Below are positions 50,410 to 63,320 of a stretch of 64,000 bases of DNA, piece after piece. Origin of the DNA: Echiichthys vipera. Taxonomy: Eukaryota; Chordata; Actinopteri; Perciformes; Trachinidae. Under the pieces are notes generated by a model. That model saw nothing but the letters and a program-made list of their open reading frames with translations, did not search any database and had not been told where the DNA came from. The position numbers and the translations under genes were made by a program. Each line of letters opens with the position of its first letter. Position 1 is the stretch's first letter. The DNA is taken from NCBI GenBank assembly GCA_963691815.1, contig OY829667.1, positions 19,249,691 to 19,313,690 on the forward strand, given 5' to 3'.

Positions 50410-52468
50410 GGCTCCAAGAGGGAACGTAAGCACACATTTTGGTCCAAGAGGGCACTTTAGCACACGTTTTGGTCCAAGAGGGCACTTTAGCACACGTTTT
50501 TACTTCTGGAGGGCACTATAGCACACGTTTTGGTCCAAGAGGGCACTTTAGCACACGTTTTGACTTCTAAAAGGCACTTTAGCACACGTTTTGGCTCAGA
50601 GAGGGCACTTTAGCACATGTTTTAGCTCCAAGAGGGCACTTTAGCACACATTTTGGCTCCAAGAGGACACTTTTGCACACATTTTGGTCCAAGAAAGAGG
50701 GCACTTTAACACACGTTTTAGCTTCCAAGAGGGTACTTTAGCACACGTTTTGGCTGCAAGAAGACACTTTAGTATATGTTTTGGCTCCCAATAGAGCACT
50801 TTAGCACAAGTTTTGGCTCCAAGAGAGCACTTTAGCACATGTTTTAGCTCCAAGAGGGTACTTTAGCACGCGTTTTGACTTCCAAGGGGGAATTTTAGCC
50901 CACGTTTTGGCTCAAAGAGGGCACTTTGGCACACATTTCGGCTCCAAGAGGGCACTTTAGCACCCGTTTAAGCTCCAAGAAGGCACTTTAGCACACGTTT
51001 TGGCTCCCAAGAGGGACTTTAGTGCATGTTTTGGCTCCAAGAGGGTACTATAGCACACGTTTCAGTTCCGAGAGAGCACTTTAGCACACATTTTGGCTCC
51101 AAAGAGAGAACTTTAGCACACGTTTTGGTCCAAGAGTGTACTTTAGCACGTGTTTTGGCTTCCAAGGGGGCATTTTAGAACACATTTTGGCTCAAAGAGG
51201 GCACTTTAACACACGTTTTAGCTTCCAAGAGGGCAGTTTAGCAAACGTTTTGGCTCCAATAGAGCACTTTAGCACATGTTTTAGCTCCAAGAGGGTACTT
51301 TAGCAAACGTTTTGGCTCCCAATAGGGCAATTTAGCACACATTTTAGCTCCAAGAGGGCACTTTAGCACACGTTTTTGCTCCCAATAGGGCAATTAAGCC
51401 CCAAATTCAGCTCCAAGAGGGCACTTTTGCACACATTTTGGTCCAAGAGGGCACTTTAACACACGTTATAGCTTCCAAGAGGGTACTTTAGCACACGTTT
51501 TGGCTGCAAGAAGGCACTTAAGCATATGTTTTGGCTCCCAATAGGGCACTTTAGCGCACGTTTTAACTCCAAGAAAGCACTTTAGCACGTGTTTTAGCTC
51601 CAAGAGAGCACTTTAGCAAATGTTTTGGCTCCCAATAGGGCAATTTAGCACACATTTAGCTCCATGAGGGTACTTTTGCACACATTTTGGTCCAAGAGGG
51701 CACTTAAACACACGTTTTGGCTTCCAAGAGGGCACTTAAGCAAAGGTTTTGGCTCCAATAGAGCACTTTTGCACATGTTTTAGCTCCAAGAGTGTACTTT
51801 AGCACGTGTTTTGGCTTCAAAGGGGGCATTTTAGAACACATTTTGGCTCAAAGGGGGCACTTTAGCACACGTTTTGGCTCCAAGAGGGCACTTTGGCACA
51901 CGTTTTAGCTACAAGAGGGCACTTTAGCACACATTTTGGCTCCCAATAGGGCAATTTAGCACACATTTAGCTCCAAGAGGACACTTTTGCACACATTTTG
52001 GTCCAAGAGGGCACTTTAACACACGTTTTAGCTTCCAAGAGGGTAGTTTAGCACACGTTTTGGCTGCAAGAAGGTACTTTAGCATATGTTTTGGCTCCCA
52101 ATAGGGCACTTTAGCATACGTTTTTGCTCCAAGATAGCACTTTAGCACATGTTTTAGCTCCAAGAGGGTACTTTAGCACGCGTTTTGACTTCCAAGGGGG
52201 CATTTTAGCACACGCTTTGGTTCAAAGAGAGCACTTTAGCACACATTTTGGCTCCAAGAGGGCACTTTAGCACACGTTTTGGCTCCCAAGAGGGCACTTT
52301 AGTGCATGTTTTGGCTCCAAGAGGGTACTATAGCACACGTTTTGGCTCCAAGAGAGCACTTTAGCACACATTTAGGCTCCGAAGAGAGAACTTTAGCACA
52401 CGTTTTGGCTCCCAGAGGGCACTTTAGCACACGTTTTGACTTCTACAGGGCACTTTAGCACACGTTTT
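50410..52468 (+). repeat. 2,059-bp block D, copy D2
   Basis: Nearly identical to D1. The one clear difference I noted is TTTAGGCTCCGAAG near 52375 against TTTTGGCTCCGAAG near 50316. It looks like one of the most recent duplications in the window. Confidence 0.93.
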
Positions 52469-55400
52469 GGCTCCAAGAGGGAACTTAAGCAGACGTTCTG
52501 GTCCAAGAGGGCACTTTAGCACACGTTTTGGTCCAAGAGGGCACTTTAGCACACGTTTTTACTTCTGGAGGGCACTTAAGCACACATTTTGGTCCAAGAG
52601 GGCACTTTAGCACACGTTTTGACTTCTACAGGGCACTTTAGCACACGTTTTGGCTGAAAGAGGGCACTTTAGCACACGTTTTAGCTCCAAGAGGGCACAT
52701 CAGCACACGTATTGTTTCAAGAGGGCACATAAGCACGTGTTTTGGCTTCCAAGGGGGCATTTTAGAACACATTTTGGCTCAAAGAGGGCACTTTAGCACA
52801 CGTTTTGGCTCCAAGAGGGCACTTTAGCACACGTTTTAGATCCAAGAGAGCACTGTAGCACACGTTTTGGCTCCCAATAGGACAATTTAGCACACATTTA
52901 GCTCCATGAGGGTACTTTTGCACACATTTTGGTCCAAGAGGGCACTTTAACACACGTTTTGGCTTCCAAGAGGGCACTTAAGCAAAGGTTTTGGCTCCAA
53001 TAGAGCACTTTTGCACATGTTTTAGCTCCAAGAGTGTACTTTAGCACGTGTTTTGGCTTCAAAGGGGGCATTTTAGAACACATTTTGGCTCAAAGGGGGC
53101 ACTTTAGCACACATTTTGGCTTCAAGAGGGCACTTTAGCACACGTTTTAGCTCCAAGAGGGCACTTTAGCACACGTTTTGGCTCCCAATAGGGCAATTTA
53201 GCACACATTTAGCTCCAACAGGGAACTTTTGCACACATTTTGGTCCAAGAGGGCACTTTAACACACGTTTTAGCTTCCAAGAGGGTACTTTAGCACACGT
53301 TTTGGCTGCAAGAAGACACTTTAGTATATGTTTTGGCTCCAAGAGAGCACTTTAGCACATGTTTTAGGTCCAAGAGGGTACTTGAGCACGCGTTTTGGCT
53401 TCCAAGGGGGCACTTTTGCACACGTTTTAGATCCAAGAGAGCACTTTAGCACACGTTTTGGCTCCCAATAGGGCAATTTAGCACACATTTAGCTCCAAGA
53501 GGGCACTTTTGCACACATTTTGGTCCAAGAGGGCACTTTAACGCACGTTTTAGCTTCCAACAGGGCATTTTAGCAAACGTTTTGGCTCAAATAGAGCACT
53601 TTAGCACATGTTTTAGCTCCAAGAGGGTATTTTAGCACGTGTTTTGGCTTCCAAGGGGGCATTTTAGAACACATTTTGGCTCAAAGAGGGCACTTTAGCA
53701 CACGTTTTGGCTTCAAGAGGGCACTTTAACACACGTTTTAGCTCCAAAAAGGCACTTTAGCACACGTTTTGGCTCCCAATAGGGCAATTTAGCACACATA
53801 TAGCTCCAAGAGGGCACTTTTGCACACATTTTGGTCCAAGAGGGCACTTTAACACACGTTTTAGCTTCCAAGAGGGTACTTTAGCACATGTTTTAGCTCC
53901 AAGAGGGTACTTGAGCATGTGTTTTGGCTTCCAAGGGGGCATTTTAGCGCACATTTAGGATCAAAGAGGGCACTTTAGCAGACATTTTGGCTCCAAGAGG
54001 GCAGTTTAGCACACGTTTAAGCTCCAAGAGGGCACTTTAGCACACATTTCGGCTCCCAAAAGGGCAGTTTAGTGCATGTTTTGGCTCCAAGAGGGTACTA
54101 TAGCACACGTTTTTGCTCAAAGAGGGCATTTTAGCACACGTTTTGGCTGCTACAGGGCAATTTAGCACACATTATAGCTCTAAGAGGACACTTTAGTGCA
54201 TGTTTTGGCTCCAAGATAGCACTTTCGCACACGTCCAAGCTCCAAGAGGGTACTTTAGCACACGTTTTGGCTCCCAATAGGGCAATTTAGCACACATTTA
54301 GATCCAAGAGGGGACTTTTGCACACATTTTGGTCCAAGAGGGCACTTTAACACACATTTTAGCTTCCAAGAGGGTACTTTAGCACACGTTTTGGCAGCAA
54401 GAAGGCATTTTAGCATATGTTTTGGCTCCAGGAGAGCACTTTAGCACATGTTTTAGCTCCAAGAGGGTATTTTAACATGCATTTTGGTCCAAGAGGGTAC
54501 TTTAGCACGTGTTTTGGCTTCCAAAGGGGCATTTTAGAACACATTTTGGCTCAAAGAGGGCACTTTAGCACACGTTTTGGCTCCAAGAGGGCACTTTAGC
54601 ACACGTTTTAGATCCAAGAGAGCACTGTAGCACACGTTTTGGCTCCCAATAGGACAATTTAGCACACATTTAGCTCCAAGAGGGCACTTTTGCACACATT
54701 TTGGTCCAAGAGGGCACTTTAACACACGTTTTAGCTTCCAAGAGGGCACTTTAGCAAATGTTTTGGCTCAAATAGAGCACTTTAGCACATGTTTTACCTC
54801 CAAGAGGGTACTTTAGCACGTGTTTTGGCTTTCAAGGGGGCATATTAGAACACATTTTGGCTTCAAGAGGGCACTTTAACACACGTTTTAGCTCCAAAAA
54901 GGCACTTTAGCACACGTTTTGGCTCCCAATAGGGCAATTTAGCACACATTTAGCTCCAAGAGGGCACTTTTGCACACATTTTGGTCCAAGAGGGCACTTT
55001 AACACACGTTTTAGCTTCCAAGAGGGTACTTTAGCACATGTTTTAGCTCCAAGAGGGTACTTGAGCATGTGTTTTGGCTTCCAAGGGGGCATTTTAGCAC
55101 ACATTTAGGCTCAAAGAGGGCACTTTAGCAGACATTTTGGCTCCAAGAGGGCAGTTTAGCACACGTTTAAGCTCCAAGAGGGCCCTTTAGCACACGTTTT
55201 GGCTCCCAATAGGGCAATTTAGCACACATTTAGCTCCAAGAGGGAACTTTTGCACACATTTTGGTCCAAGAGGGCACTTTAACACACGTTTTAGCTTCCA
55301 AGAGGGTACTTTAGCACACGTTTTGGCTGCAAGAAGACACTTTAGCATATGTTTTGGCTCCAAGAGAGCACTTTAGCACATGTTTTAGCTCCAAGAAGGT

Positions 55401-56459
55401 ACTTGAGCACGCGTTTTGGCTTCCAAGGGGGCACTTTAGCACACGTTTTAGATCCAAGAGAGCACTTTAGCACACGTTTTGGCTCCCAATAGGGCAATTT
55501 AGCACACATTTAGCTCCAAGAGGGCACTTTTGCACACATTTTGGTCCAAGAGGGCACTTTAACGCACATTTTAGCTTCCAACAGGGCATCTTAGCAAACG
55601 TTTTGGCTCAAATAGAGCACTTTAGCACATGTTTTAGCTCCAAGAGGGTATTTTAGCACGTGTTTTGGCTTCCAAGGGGGCATTTTAGAACACATTTCGG
55701 CTCAAAGAGGGCACTTTAGCACACGTTTTGGCTTCAAAAGGGCACTTTAGCACACGTTTAAGCTCCAAAAAGGCACTTTAGCACACGTTTTGGCTCCCAA
55801 TAGGGCAATTTAGCACACATTTAGCTCCAAGAGGGCACTTTTGCACACATTTTGGTCCAAGAGGGCACTTTAACACACGTTTTAGCTCCCAAAAGGTTAC
55901 TTTAGTGCATGTTTTGGCTCCAAGAGGGTACTATAGCACACGTTTTTGCTCCAAGAGGGCATTTTAGCACACGTTTTGGCTGCTACAGGGCACTTTAGCA
56001 CACATTATAGCTCCAAGAGGACACTTTAGTGCATGTTTTGGCTCCAAGAGAGCACTTTCGAACACGTTTCAGCTCCAAGAGGGCACTTTAGCACACGTTT
56101 TGGCTCCCAATAGGGCAATTTAGCACACATTTAGCTCCAAGAGGGCACTTTTGCACACATTTTGGTCCAAGAGGGCACTTTAACACACATTTTAGCTTTC
56201 AAGAGGGTACTTTAGCACACGTTTTGGCTGCTAGAAGGCATTTTAGCATATGTTTTGGCTCCAGGAGAGAACTTTAGCACATGTTTTAGCTCCAAGAGGG
56301 TATTTTAGCACGCATTTTGGTCCAAGAGGGTACTTTAACACGTGTTTTGGCTTCCAAAGGGGCATTTAAGAACACATTTTGGCTCAAAGAGGGCACTTTA
56401 GCACACGTTTTGGCTCCAAGAGGGCACTTTAGCACACGTTTTAGATCCAAGAGAGCACT

Positions 56460-57330
56460 TTAGCACACGTTTTGGCTCCCAATAGGACAATTTAGCACAC
56501 ATTTAGCTCCAAGAGGGCACTTTTGCACACATTTTGGTCTAAGAGGGCATTTTAACACACGTTTTAGCTTCCAAGAGGGCACTTTAGCAAATGTTTTTGC
56601 TCAAATAGAGCACTGTAGCATACGTTTTTGCTCCAAGAGGGCATTTTAGCACACGTTTTGGCTGCTAAAGGGCACTTAAGCACACATTAAAGCTCCAAGA
56701 GGACACTTTAGTGCATGTTTTGGCTCCAAGAGAGCACTTTCGCACACGTTTCAGCTCCAAGAGGGTACTTTAGCACACGTTTTGGCTCCCAATAGGGTAA
56801 TTTAGCACACATTTAGCTCCAAGAGGGCACTTTTGCACACATTTTGGTCCAAGAGGGCACTTTAACGCACGTTTTAGCTTCCAAGAGGGTCCTTTAGCAC
56901 ACGTTTTGGCTGCAAGAAGGCATTTTAGCATATGTTTTAGCTCCAAGAGAGCACTTTAGCACATGTTTTAGCTCCAAGAGGGTATTTTAGCACGCATTTT
57001 GGTCCAAGAGGGTACTTTAGGACACGTTTTGGCTCCCAATAGGACAATTTAGCACACATTTAGCTTCAAGAGGGCACTTTTGCACACATTTTGGTCTAAG
57101 AGGGCATTTTAACACACGTTTAAGCTTCCAAGAGGGCACTTTAGCAAATGTTTTGGCTCAAATAGAGCACTGTAGCATACGTTTTTGCTCCAAGAGGGCA
57201 TTTTAGCACACGTTTTGGCTGCTAAAGGGCACTTAAGCACACATTAAAGCTCCAAGAGGACACTTTAGTGCATGTTTTGGCTCCAAGAGAGCACTTTCGC
57301 ACACGTTTCAGCTCCAAGAGGGTACTTTAG
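56460..57330 (+). repeat. About 557-bp-spaced duplication (18 monomers) in region E
   Basis: The GGTCTAAGAGGGC monomer at 56536 recurs at 57093 (557 bp). The neighbours CAATAGGACAATTTAGC, TAGAGCACTGTAGCATACG and GGCTGCTAAAGGGC recur in the same order. Confidence 0.8.
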
Positions 57331-57516
57331 CACGCATTTTGGTCCAAGAGGGTACTTTAGCACGTGTTTTGGCTTCCAAGGGGGCATTTTAGAACACATT
57401 TTGGCTCAAAGAGAGCACTTTAGCACGCATTTTGGTCCAAGAGGGTACTTTAGCACGTGTTTTGGCTTCCAAGGGGGCATTTTAGAACACATTTTGGCTC
57501 AAAGAGAGCACTTTAG
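57331..57516 (+). repeat. Exact 93-bp tandem duplication (three monomers)
   Basis: The three-monomer segment starting CACGCATTTTGGTCC at 57331 is repeated from 57424, with no difference seen over 93 bp. Confidence 0.9.
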
Positions 57517-58790
57517 CACACGTTTTGGCTCCAAGAGGGCACTTTAGCACACGTTTTAGATCCAAGAGAGCACTTTATCACACGTTTTGGCTCCCAATAG
57601 GACAATTTAGCACACATTTAGCTCCAAGAGGGCACTTTTGCACACATTTTGGTCCAAGAGGGCACTTTAACACACGTTTTAGCTTCCAAGAGGGCACTTT
57701 AGCAAACGTTTTGGCTCAAATAGAGCACTTTGGCACATGTTTTAGCTCCAAGAGGGTACTTTAGCACGTGTTTTCGCTTCCAAGGGGGCATTTTAGAACA
57801 AATTTCGGCTCAAAGAGGGCAATTTAGAACACGTTTTGGCTTCAAGAGGGCACTTTAGCACACGTTTTAGCTCCAAGAGAGCACTTTAGCACACGTTTTG
57901 GCTCCCAATAGGACAATTTAGCCCACATTTAGCTCCAAGAGGGCACTTTTGCACACATTTTGGTCCAAGAGGGTACTTTAGCACACGTTTTGGCTGCAAG
58001 AAGAAACTTTAGCATATGTTTTGGCTCCAAAAGAGCACTTTGGCACATGTTTTAGCTCCAAGGGGGTAGTTTAGCACGCGTTTTGGCTTCCAAGGGGGCA
58101 TTTTAGCACACATTTAGGCTCAAAGAGAGCACTTTAGCAGCCATTTTGGCTCTAAGAGGGCACTTTAGCACACGTTTAAGCTCCAAGAGGGCACTTTAGC
58201 AGACGTTTCAGCTCCCAAAAGGGCACTTTAGTGCATGTTTTGGCTCCAAGAGGGTACTATAGCATACGTTTTTGCTCCAAGAGGGCACTTTAGCACACGT
58301 TTTGGCTCCTACAGGGCACTTTAGCACACATTATAGCTCCAAGAGGACACTTTAGTGCATGTTTTGGCTCCAAGAGAGCACTTTCGCACACGTTTCAGCT
58401 CCAAGAGGGTACTTTAGCACACATTTTGGCTCCCAATAGGGCAATTTAGCACACATTTAGCTCCAAGAGGTTACTTTTGCACACATTTTGGTCCAAGAGG
58501 GCACTTTAACACACGTTTTAGCTCCAAGAGGACACTTTTGCACACATTTTGGCTCCAAGAAGGCACTTTAGCACATGTTTTAGCTACAAGAGGGAATTTT
58601 AGCACACGTTTTGGCTCCCAAGAGGGCATTTTAGCACGTGTTTTTGCTCCAAGAGAACACTTTAGCAAACGTTTTGGCTCCAAGAGGGCACTTTAGCATA
58701 CATTTTAGTTTCAAGAGGGCACTTTAGTGCATGTTTTGGATCCAAGAGGGCACTTTGGCACATGTTTTAGCTCCAAGAGGGCACTTTAGC

Positions 58791-59100
58791 AGACGTTTTG
58801 GATCCAAGAGGGCACTTTAGCACACGTTTTGGCTCCCAATAGGGATATCTAGCTCAAATTTAGTTCCAAGAGAGCACTTTTGCACACACTTTGGTCCAAG
58901 AGGGCACTTTTACACACGTTTTAGCTTCCAAGAGGGCACTTTAGCAGACGTTTTGGATCCAAGAGGGCACTTTAGCACACGTTTTGGCTCCCAATAGGGA
59001 TATCTAGCTCAAATTTAGTTCCAAGAGAGCACTTTTGCACACACTTTGGTCCAAGAGGGCACTTTTACACACGTTTTAGCTTCCAAGAGGGCACTTTAGC
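58791..59100 (+). repeat. 155-bp tandem duplication (five monomers)
   Basis: A segment beginning AGACGTTTTGG at 58791 recurs at 58946, and its first bases again at 59101. Each 155-bp copy contains the unusual GGGATATCTAGCTC monomer. Both copies look the same by eye. Confidence 0.9.
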
Positions 59101-61179
59101 AGACGTTTTGGCTCCAAGAAGGCACTTTAGCAAATGTTTTGCTTACCAAGAGGGCACTTTAGCACACGTTTTGGTCCAACAGGGCACTTAAGCACGCGTT
59201 TTAGCTCCAAGAGGGCACTTTTGCACACATTTTGGCACCAAGGGGGCACTTTAGCACACGTTTTGGCTCAAAAGAGGACACTTTAGCACGTGTTTTGGCT
59301 CCAAGAGGGCACTTTAGCACACGTTTTGGCTCCAAGTGAGCACTTTATCACATGTTTTAGCTCCAAGAGGGTACTTTAACACGCTTTTTGGCTTCTAAGG
59401 GGGCGTTATAGCACACAATTTGGCTCAAAGAGGGCACTTTAGCACACATATTGGCTCCATGAGGGAACATTAGCACAAGTTTTAGCTCCAAGAGGGAGCT
59501 TTAGCACACCTTTTACTTCCCAAGAGGGCACTTTAGCACCTGTTTTGGCTCCAAGAGGGCACTTTAGCACGCGTTTTAGCTCCTAGAGGACACTATTGCA
59601 CACAATTTGGCTCCAAGAGGGCACTTTAGCACACGTTTTAGCTCCAACCGGGAATTTCAGCAAACGTTTTGGCTCCCAAGACGGCACTTTAGCACGTGTT
59701 TTGGCTCCAAGAGGGTGCTTTAGCACACCTTTTGGTCCAAGAGGGCACTTAAGCATGCGTTTTAGCTCCAAGAGGAGACTTTTGCACACGTTTTGGTTCC
59801 CAAGAGGGAACTTTAGCACGTGTTTTGGCTCTAAGAGATAACTTTAGGAACGTTTTGGCTCCAAGAGATAACTTTAGCACACGTTTTAGCTCCAAGAGGG
59901 AACTTTAGTGCATGTTTTGGATCCAAGAGGGCACTTTAGTAGACGTTTTGGTTCCAAGAGGGCACTTTAGCACACGTTTTAGCTCCAAGAAGGCAATTTA
60001 GCACACATTTTGGCTCCAAGAGGAAACTTTAGCACACGTTTAAGCTCTAAGAGAGAATTTTAGCAGACGTTTTGGCTCCAAGAGGGCACTTTAGCACACG
60101 TTTTGGCTCCTATAGAGGGCATTTTAGCACACGTTTCGGCTCCAAGAGGGCACTTTAGCACACGTTTTAGATCCAAGAGAGCACTTTAGCATATGTTTTA
60201 GATAAAAGAGGGTACTTTAGCACGCATTTTGGCTTCTAAGGGGGCAGTTTAGCTTCCAAGGGGGCATTTTAGCACACATTTTACTTCAAAGAGGGAAATT
60301 TAGCACACGTTTTGGCTCCAAGAGGGAAATTTAGCCCAGGTTTTAGCTCCAAGAGGACACTTTAGCAGATGTTTCAGCTCCCGAGAGGGCACTTTAGCAC
60401 ATGCTTTGGCTCCAAGAGGGAACTTTAACACAAGTTTTGGTCCAAGAGGGCACTTTAGCACACGTTTTGGCTCACAAGAGGACACTTTAGCACGTGTTTT
60501 GGCTCCAAGAGGGAACTTTAGCACACGTTTTCGCTCCAAGAAAGCACTTTAGCACATGGTTTAGGTCCAAGAGGGTACTTTAGCACACTTTTTGGCTTCT
60601 AAGGGGGCATTTTAGCACACGTTTTGGCTCAAAGAGGGCACTTTAGCACACATTTTGGCTCCAAGAGGGAACTTTAGCACAAGTTTTAGCTCCAAGAAGA
60701 AACTTTAGCACATGTTTTAGCTCCAAGAGAGCACTTTAGCATAAGTTTCAGCTCAGAAAAGGACACTTTAGCATGTGTTTTGGCTCAAAGAGTGCACTTT
60801 AGCACATTTTTAGCTCCAAGAGGATGCTTTAGCACACCTTTTGGTCCAAGAGGGCACTTAAGCACGCGTTTTAGCTCCAAGAGGACACTTTTGCACACGT
60901 TTTGGCTCCCAAGAGGGAACTTTAGCTCGTGTTTAGCTCCAAGAGAGCACTTTAGGGACGTTTTGACTCCAAGAGGGCACTTTAGCACACGTTTTAGATC
61001 CAAGAGGGAACTTTAGTGCATGTTTTGGATCCAAGAGGGCACTTTAGCACAAGTTTTAGCTCCAAGAGAGCATTTTAGCACATGTTTTAGCTCCAAGAGG
61101 GAGCTTTAGCAGACGTTTTTGCTCCAAGAGGGCAGTTTAGCACACGTTTTGGCTCCCAATAGGACAATGTAGCACACAT

Positions 61180-61985
61180 TTAGCTCCAAGAGGGCACTTT
61201 AGTGCATGTTTTGGATCCAAGAGGGCACTTTAGCAGACGTTTTGGTTCCAAGAGGGCACTTTAGCACACGTTTTAGCTCCAAGAAGGCACTTTAGCACAT
61301 GTTTTAGCTACAAGAGGGCACTTTAGCAGGTGTTTTTGCTCCAAGAGGGCAGTTTAGCAGCGGTTTTGGCTCCCTATAGGGCAATTTAGCTCACATTTAG
61401 CTACAAGAGGGCACTTTAGGAACGTTTTGGCTCCAAGAGGGCACTTTTGCAAACATTTTGGCACCAAGGGGGCATATTAGCACACCTTTTAGCTCCAAGA
61501 GGGCACTTTAGCACACATTTTGGCTCACAAGAGGACACTTTAGCACTTGTTTTGGCTCCAAGAGGGCACTTTAGCAGACGTTTTGGCTCCAAGAAGGCAA
61601 TTTAGCACACGTTTTGGCTCCAAGAAGGCACATTAGCACATGTTTTAGCTCCAAGAGGGCACTTTAGCAGACGTTTTTGCTCCAAGGGGGCACTTTAGCA
61701 CAAGTTTTGGCTCCCAATAGGACAATTTAGCACCCATTTAGCTCCAAGAGGGCACTTTAGTGCATGTTTTGGATCCAAGAGGGCACTACAGCACACGTTT
61801 TAGCTCCCTATAAGGCATTTTAGTTCACATTTAGCTCCAAGAGGGAACTTTTGCACACATTTTGGTTCAAGAGGGCAATTTAACACACGTTTTAGCTTCC
61901 AAGAGGGCACTTTAGCACACGTTTTGGCTTCCAAGAGAGCACTTTAGGGCATGTTTTGGCTCCAAGAGGGCACTATAGCACAAGT
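61180..61985 (+). repeat. Region F duplication, left copy (offset 1272 bp)
   Basis: TTTAGTGCATG at about 61199 and the CAGGTGTTTTTGC monomer at 61327 recur 1272 bp later, in the same order, together with CTCCCTATAGGGC and GCACCAAGGGGGC monomers. Confidence 0.85.
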
Positions 61986-62451
61986 CTTTGCTCCAAGAGG
62001 GCACTTTAGCACACGTTTTGGCTCATACAGGGCACTTTAGTACATGTTTTGGCTCCAAGAGGGCACTTTAGCACTGGTTTTAGCTCCAAGAGGGCACTTC
62101 AGCACATGTTTTGGTTCAAGAGGGATCTTAAGCACGCGTTTTAGCTCCAAAAGGGCACTTTTGCACACATTTTGACTCCAAGGGGGCACATTAGCACACG
62201 TTTTAGCTCCAAGTGGGCACTTTAGCACATGTTTTGGCTCCCAAGAGGACTCTTTAGCACCTGTTTTGGGTCCATGAGGGCACTCTAGCACACGTTTTGG
62301 CTCCTAGAGGGAACTTTAGTGCATGTTTTGGATCCAAGAGGGCACTTTAGCACGCGTTTTAGCTCCAAGAGGACACTTTTGCACACGTTTTGGCTCCCAT
62401 GAGGGAACTTTAGCATGTGTTTTGGCTCCAAGAGAGCACTTTAGGAACGTT

Positions 62452-63320
62452 TTGGCTCCAAGAGGGCACTTTAGTGCATGTTTTGGATCCAAGAGGGCAC
62501 TTCAGCAGACGTTTTGGCTCCAAGAGGGCACTTTAGCACACGTTTTAGCTCCAAGAAGGCACTTTAGCACATGTTTTAGCTACAAGAGGGCACCTTAGCA
62601 GGTGTTTTTGCTCCAAGAGGGCAGTTTAGCACCGGTTTTTGCTCCCTATAGGGCAATTTAGCTCACATTTAGCTACAAGAGGGCACTTTAGGAACGTTTT
62701 GGCTCCAAGAGGGCACTTTTGCACACATTTTGGCACCAAGGGGGCATATTAGCACACCTTTTAGCTCCAAGAGGGCACTTTAGCACACATTTTGGCTCAC
62801 AAGAGGACACTTTAGCACTTGTTTTGGCTCCAAGAGGGCACTTTAGCAGACGTTTTGGCTCCAAGAAGGCAATTTAGCACACGTTTTGGCTCCAAGAAGG
62901 CACATTAGCACATGTTTTAGCTCCAAGAGGGCACTTTAGCAGACCTTTTTGCTCCAAGGGGGCACTTTAGCACACGTTTTGGCTCCCAATAGGACAATTT
63001 AGCACCCATTTAGCTCCAAGAGGGCACTTTAGTGCATGTTTTGGATCCAAGAGGGCACTACAGCACACGTTTTAGCTCCCTATAAGGCAATTTAGCTCAC
63101 ATTTAGCTCCAAGAGGGAACTTTTGCACACATTTTGGTTCAAGAGGGCAATTTAACACACGTTTTAGCTTCCAAGAAGGCACTTAAGCACACGTTTTAGT
63201 CCAAGAGGGCACTTTAACACATGTTTTAGCTTCCAAGAGGGCACTTTAGCACACGTTTTGGCTCCCAAGAGAGCACTTTAGGGCATGTTTTGGCTCCAAG
63301 AGGGCACTATAGCACAAGTT
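62452..63320 (+). repeat. Region F duplication, right copy
   Basis: Matches 61180-61985. After about 63190 the offset grows to 1334 (TTTAGGGCATG at about 61944 and 63278), a gain of 62 bp, i.e. two monomers. Confidence 0.83.

Larger units (their letters stand above)
52469..58470 (+). repeat. Region E: diverged satellite with loose 1.8-2.0 kb periodicity
   Basis: Matches at several offsets instead of one: the TTTTAGATCCAAGAGAGC monomer at 53430 recurs at 55451 (2021 bp); GGCTGCTACAGGG at 54145 and GGCTCCAGGAGAG at 54424 recur at 55978 and 56257 (1833 bp). Smaller duplications lie inside (about 557 bp and 93 bp, listed separately). More private substitutions than in A-D suggest an older or less homogenised part. 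Confidence 0.75.
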
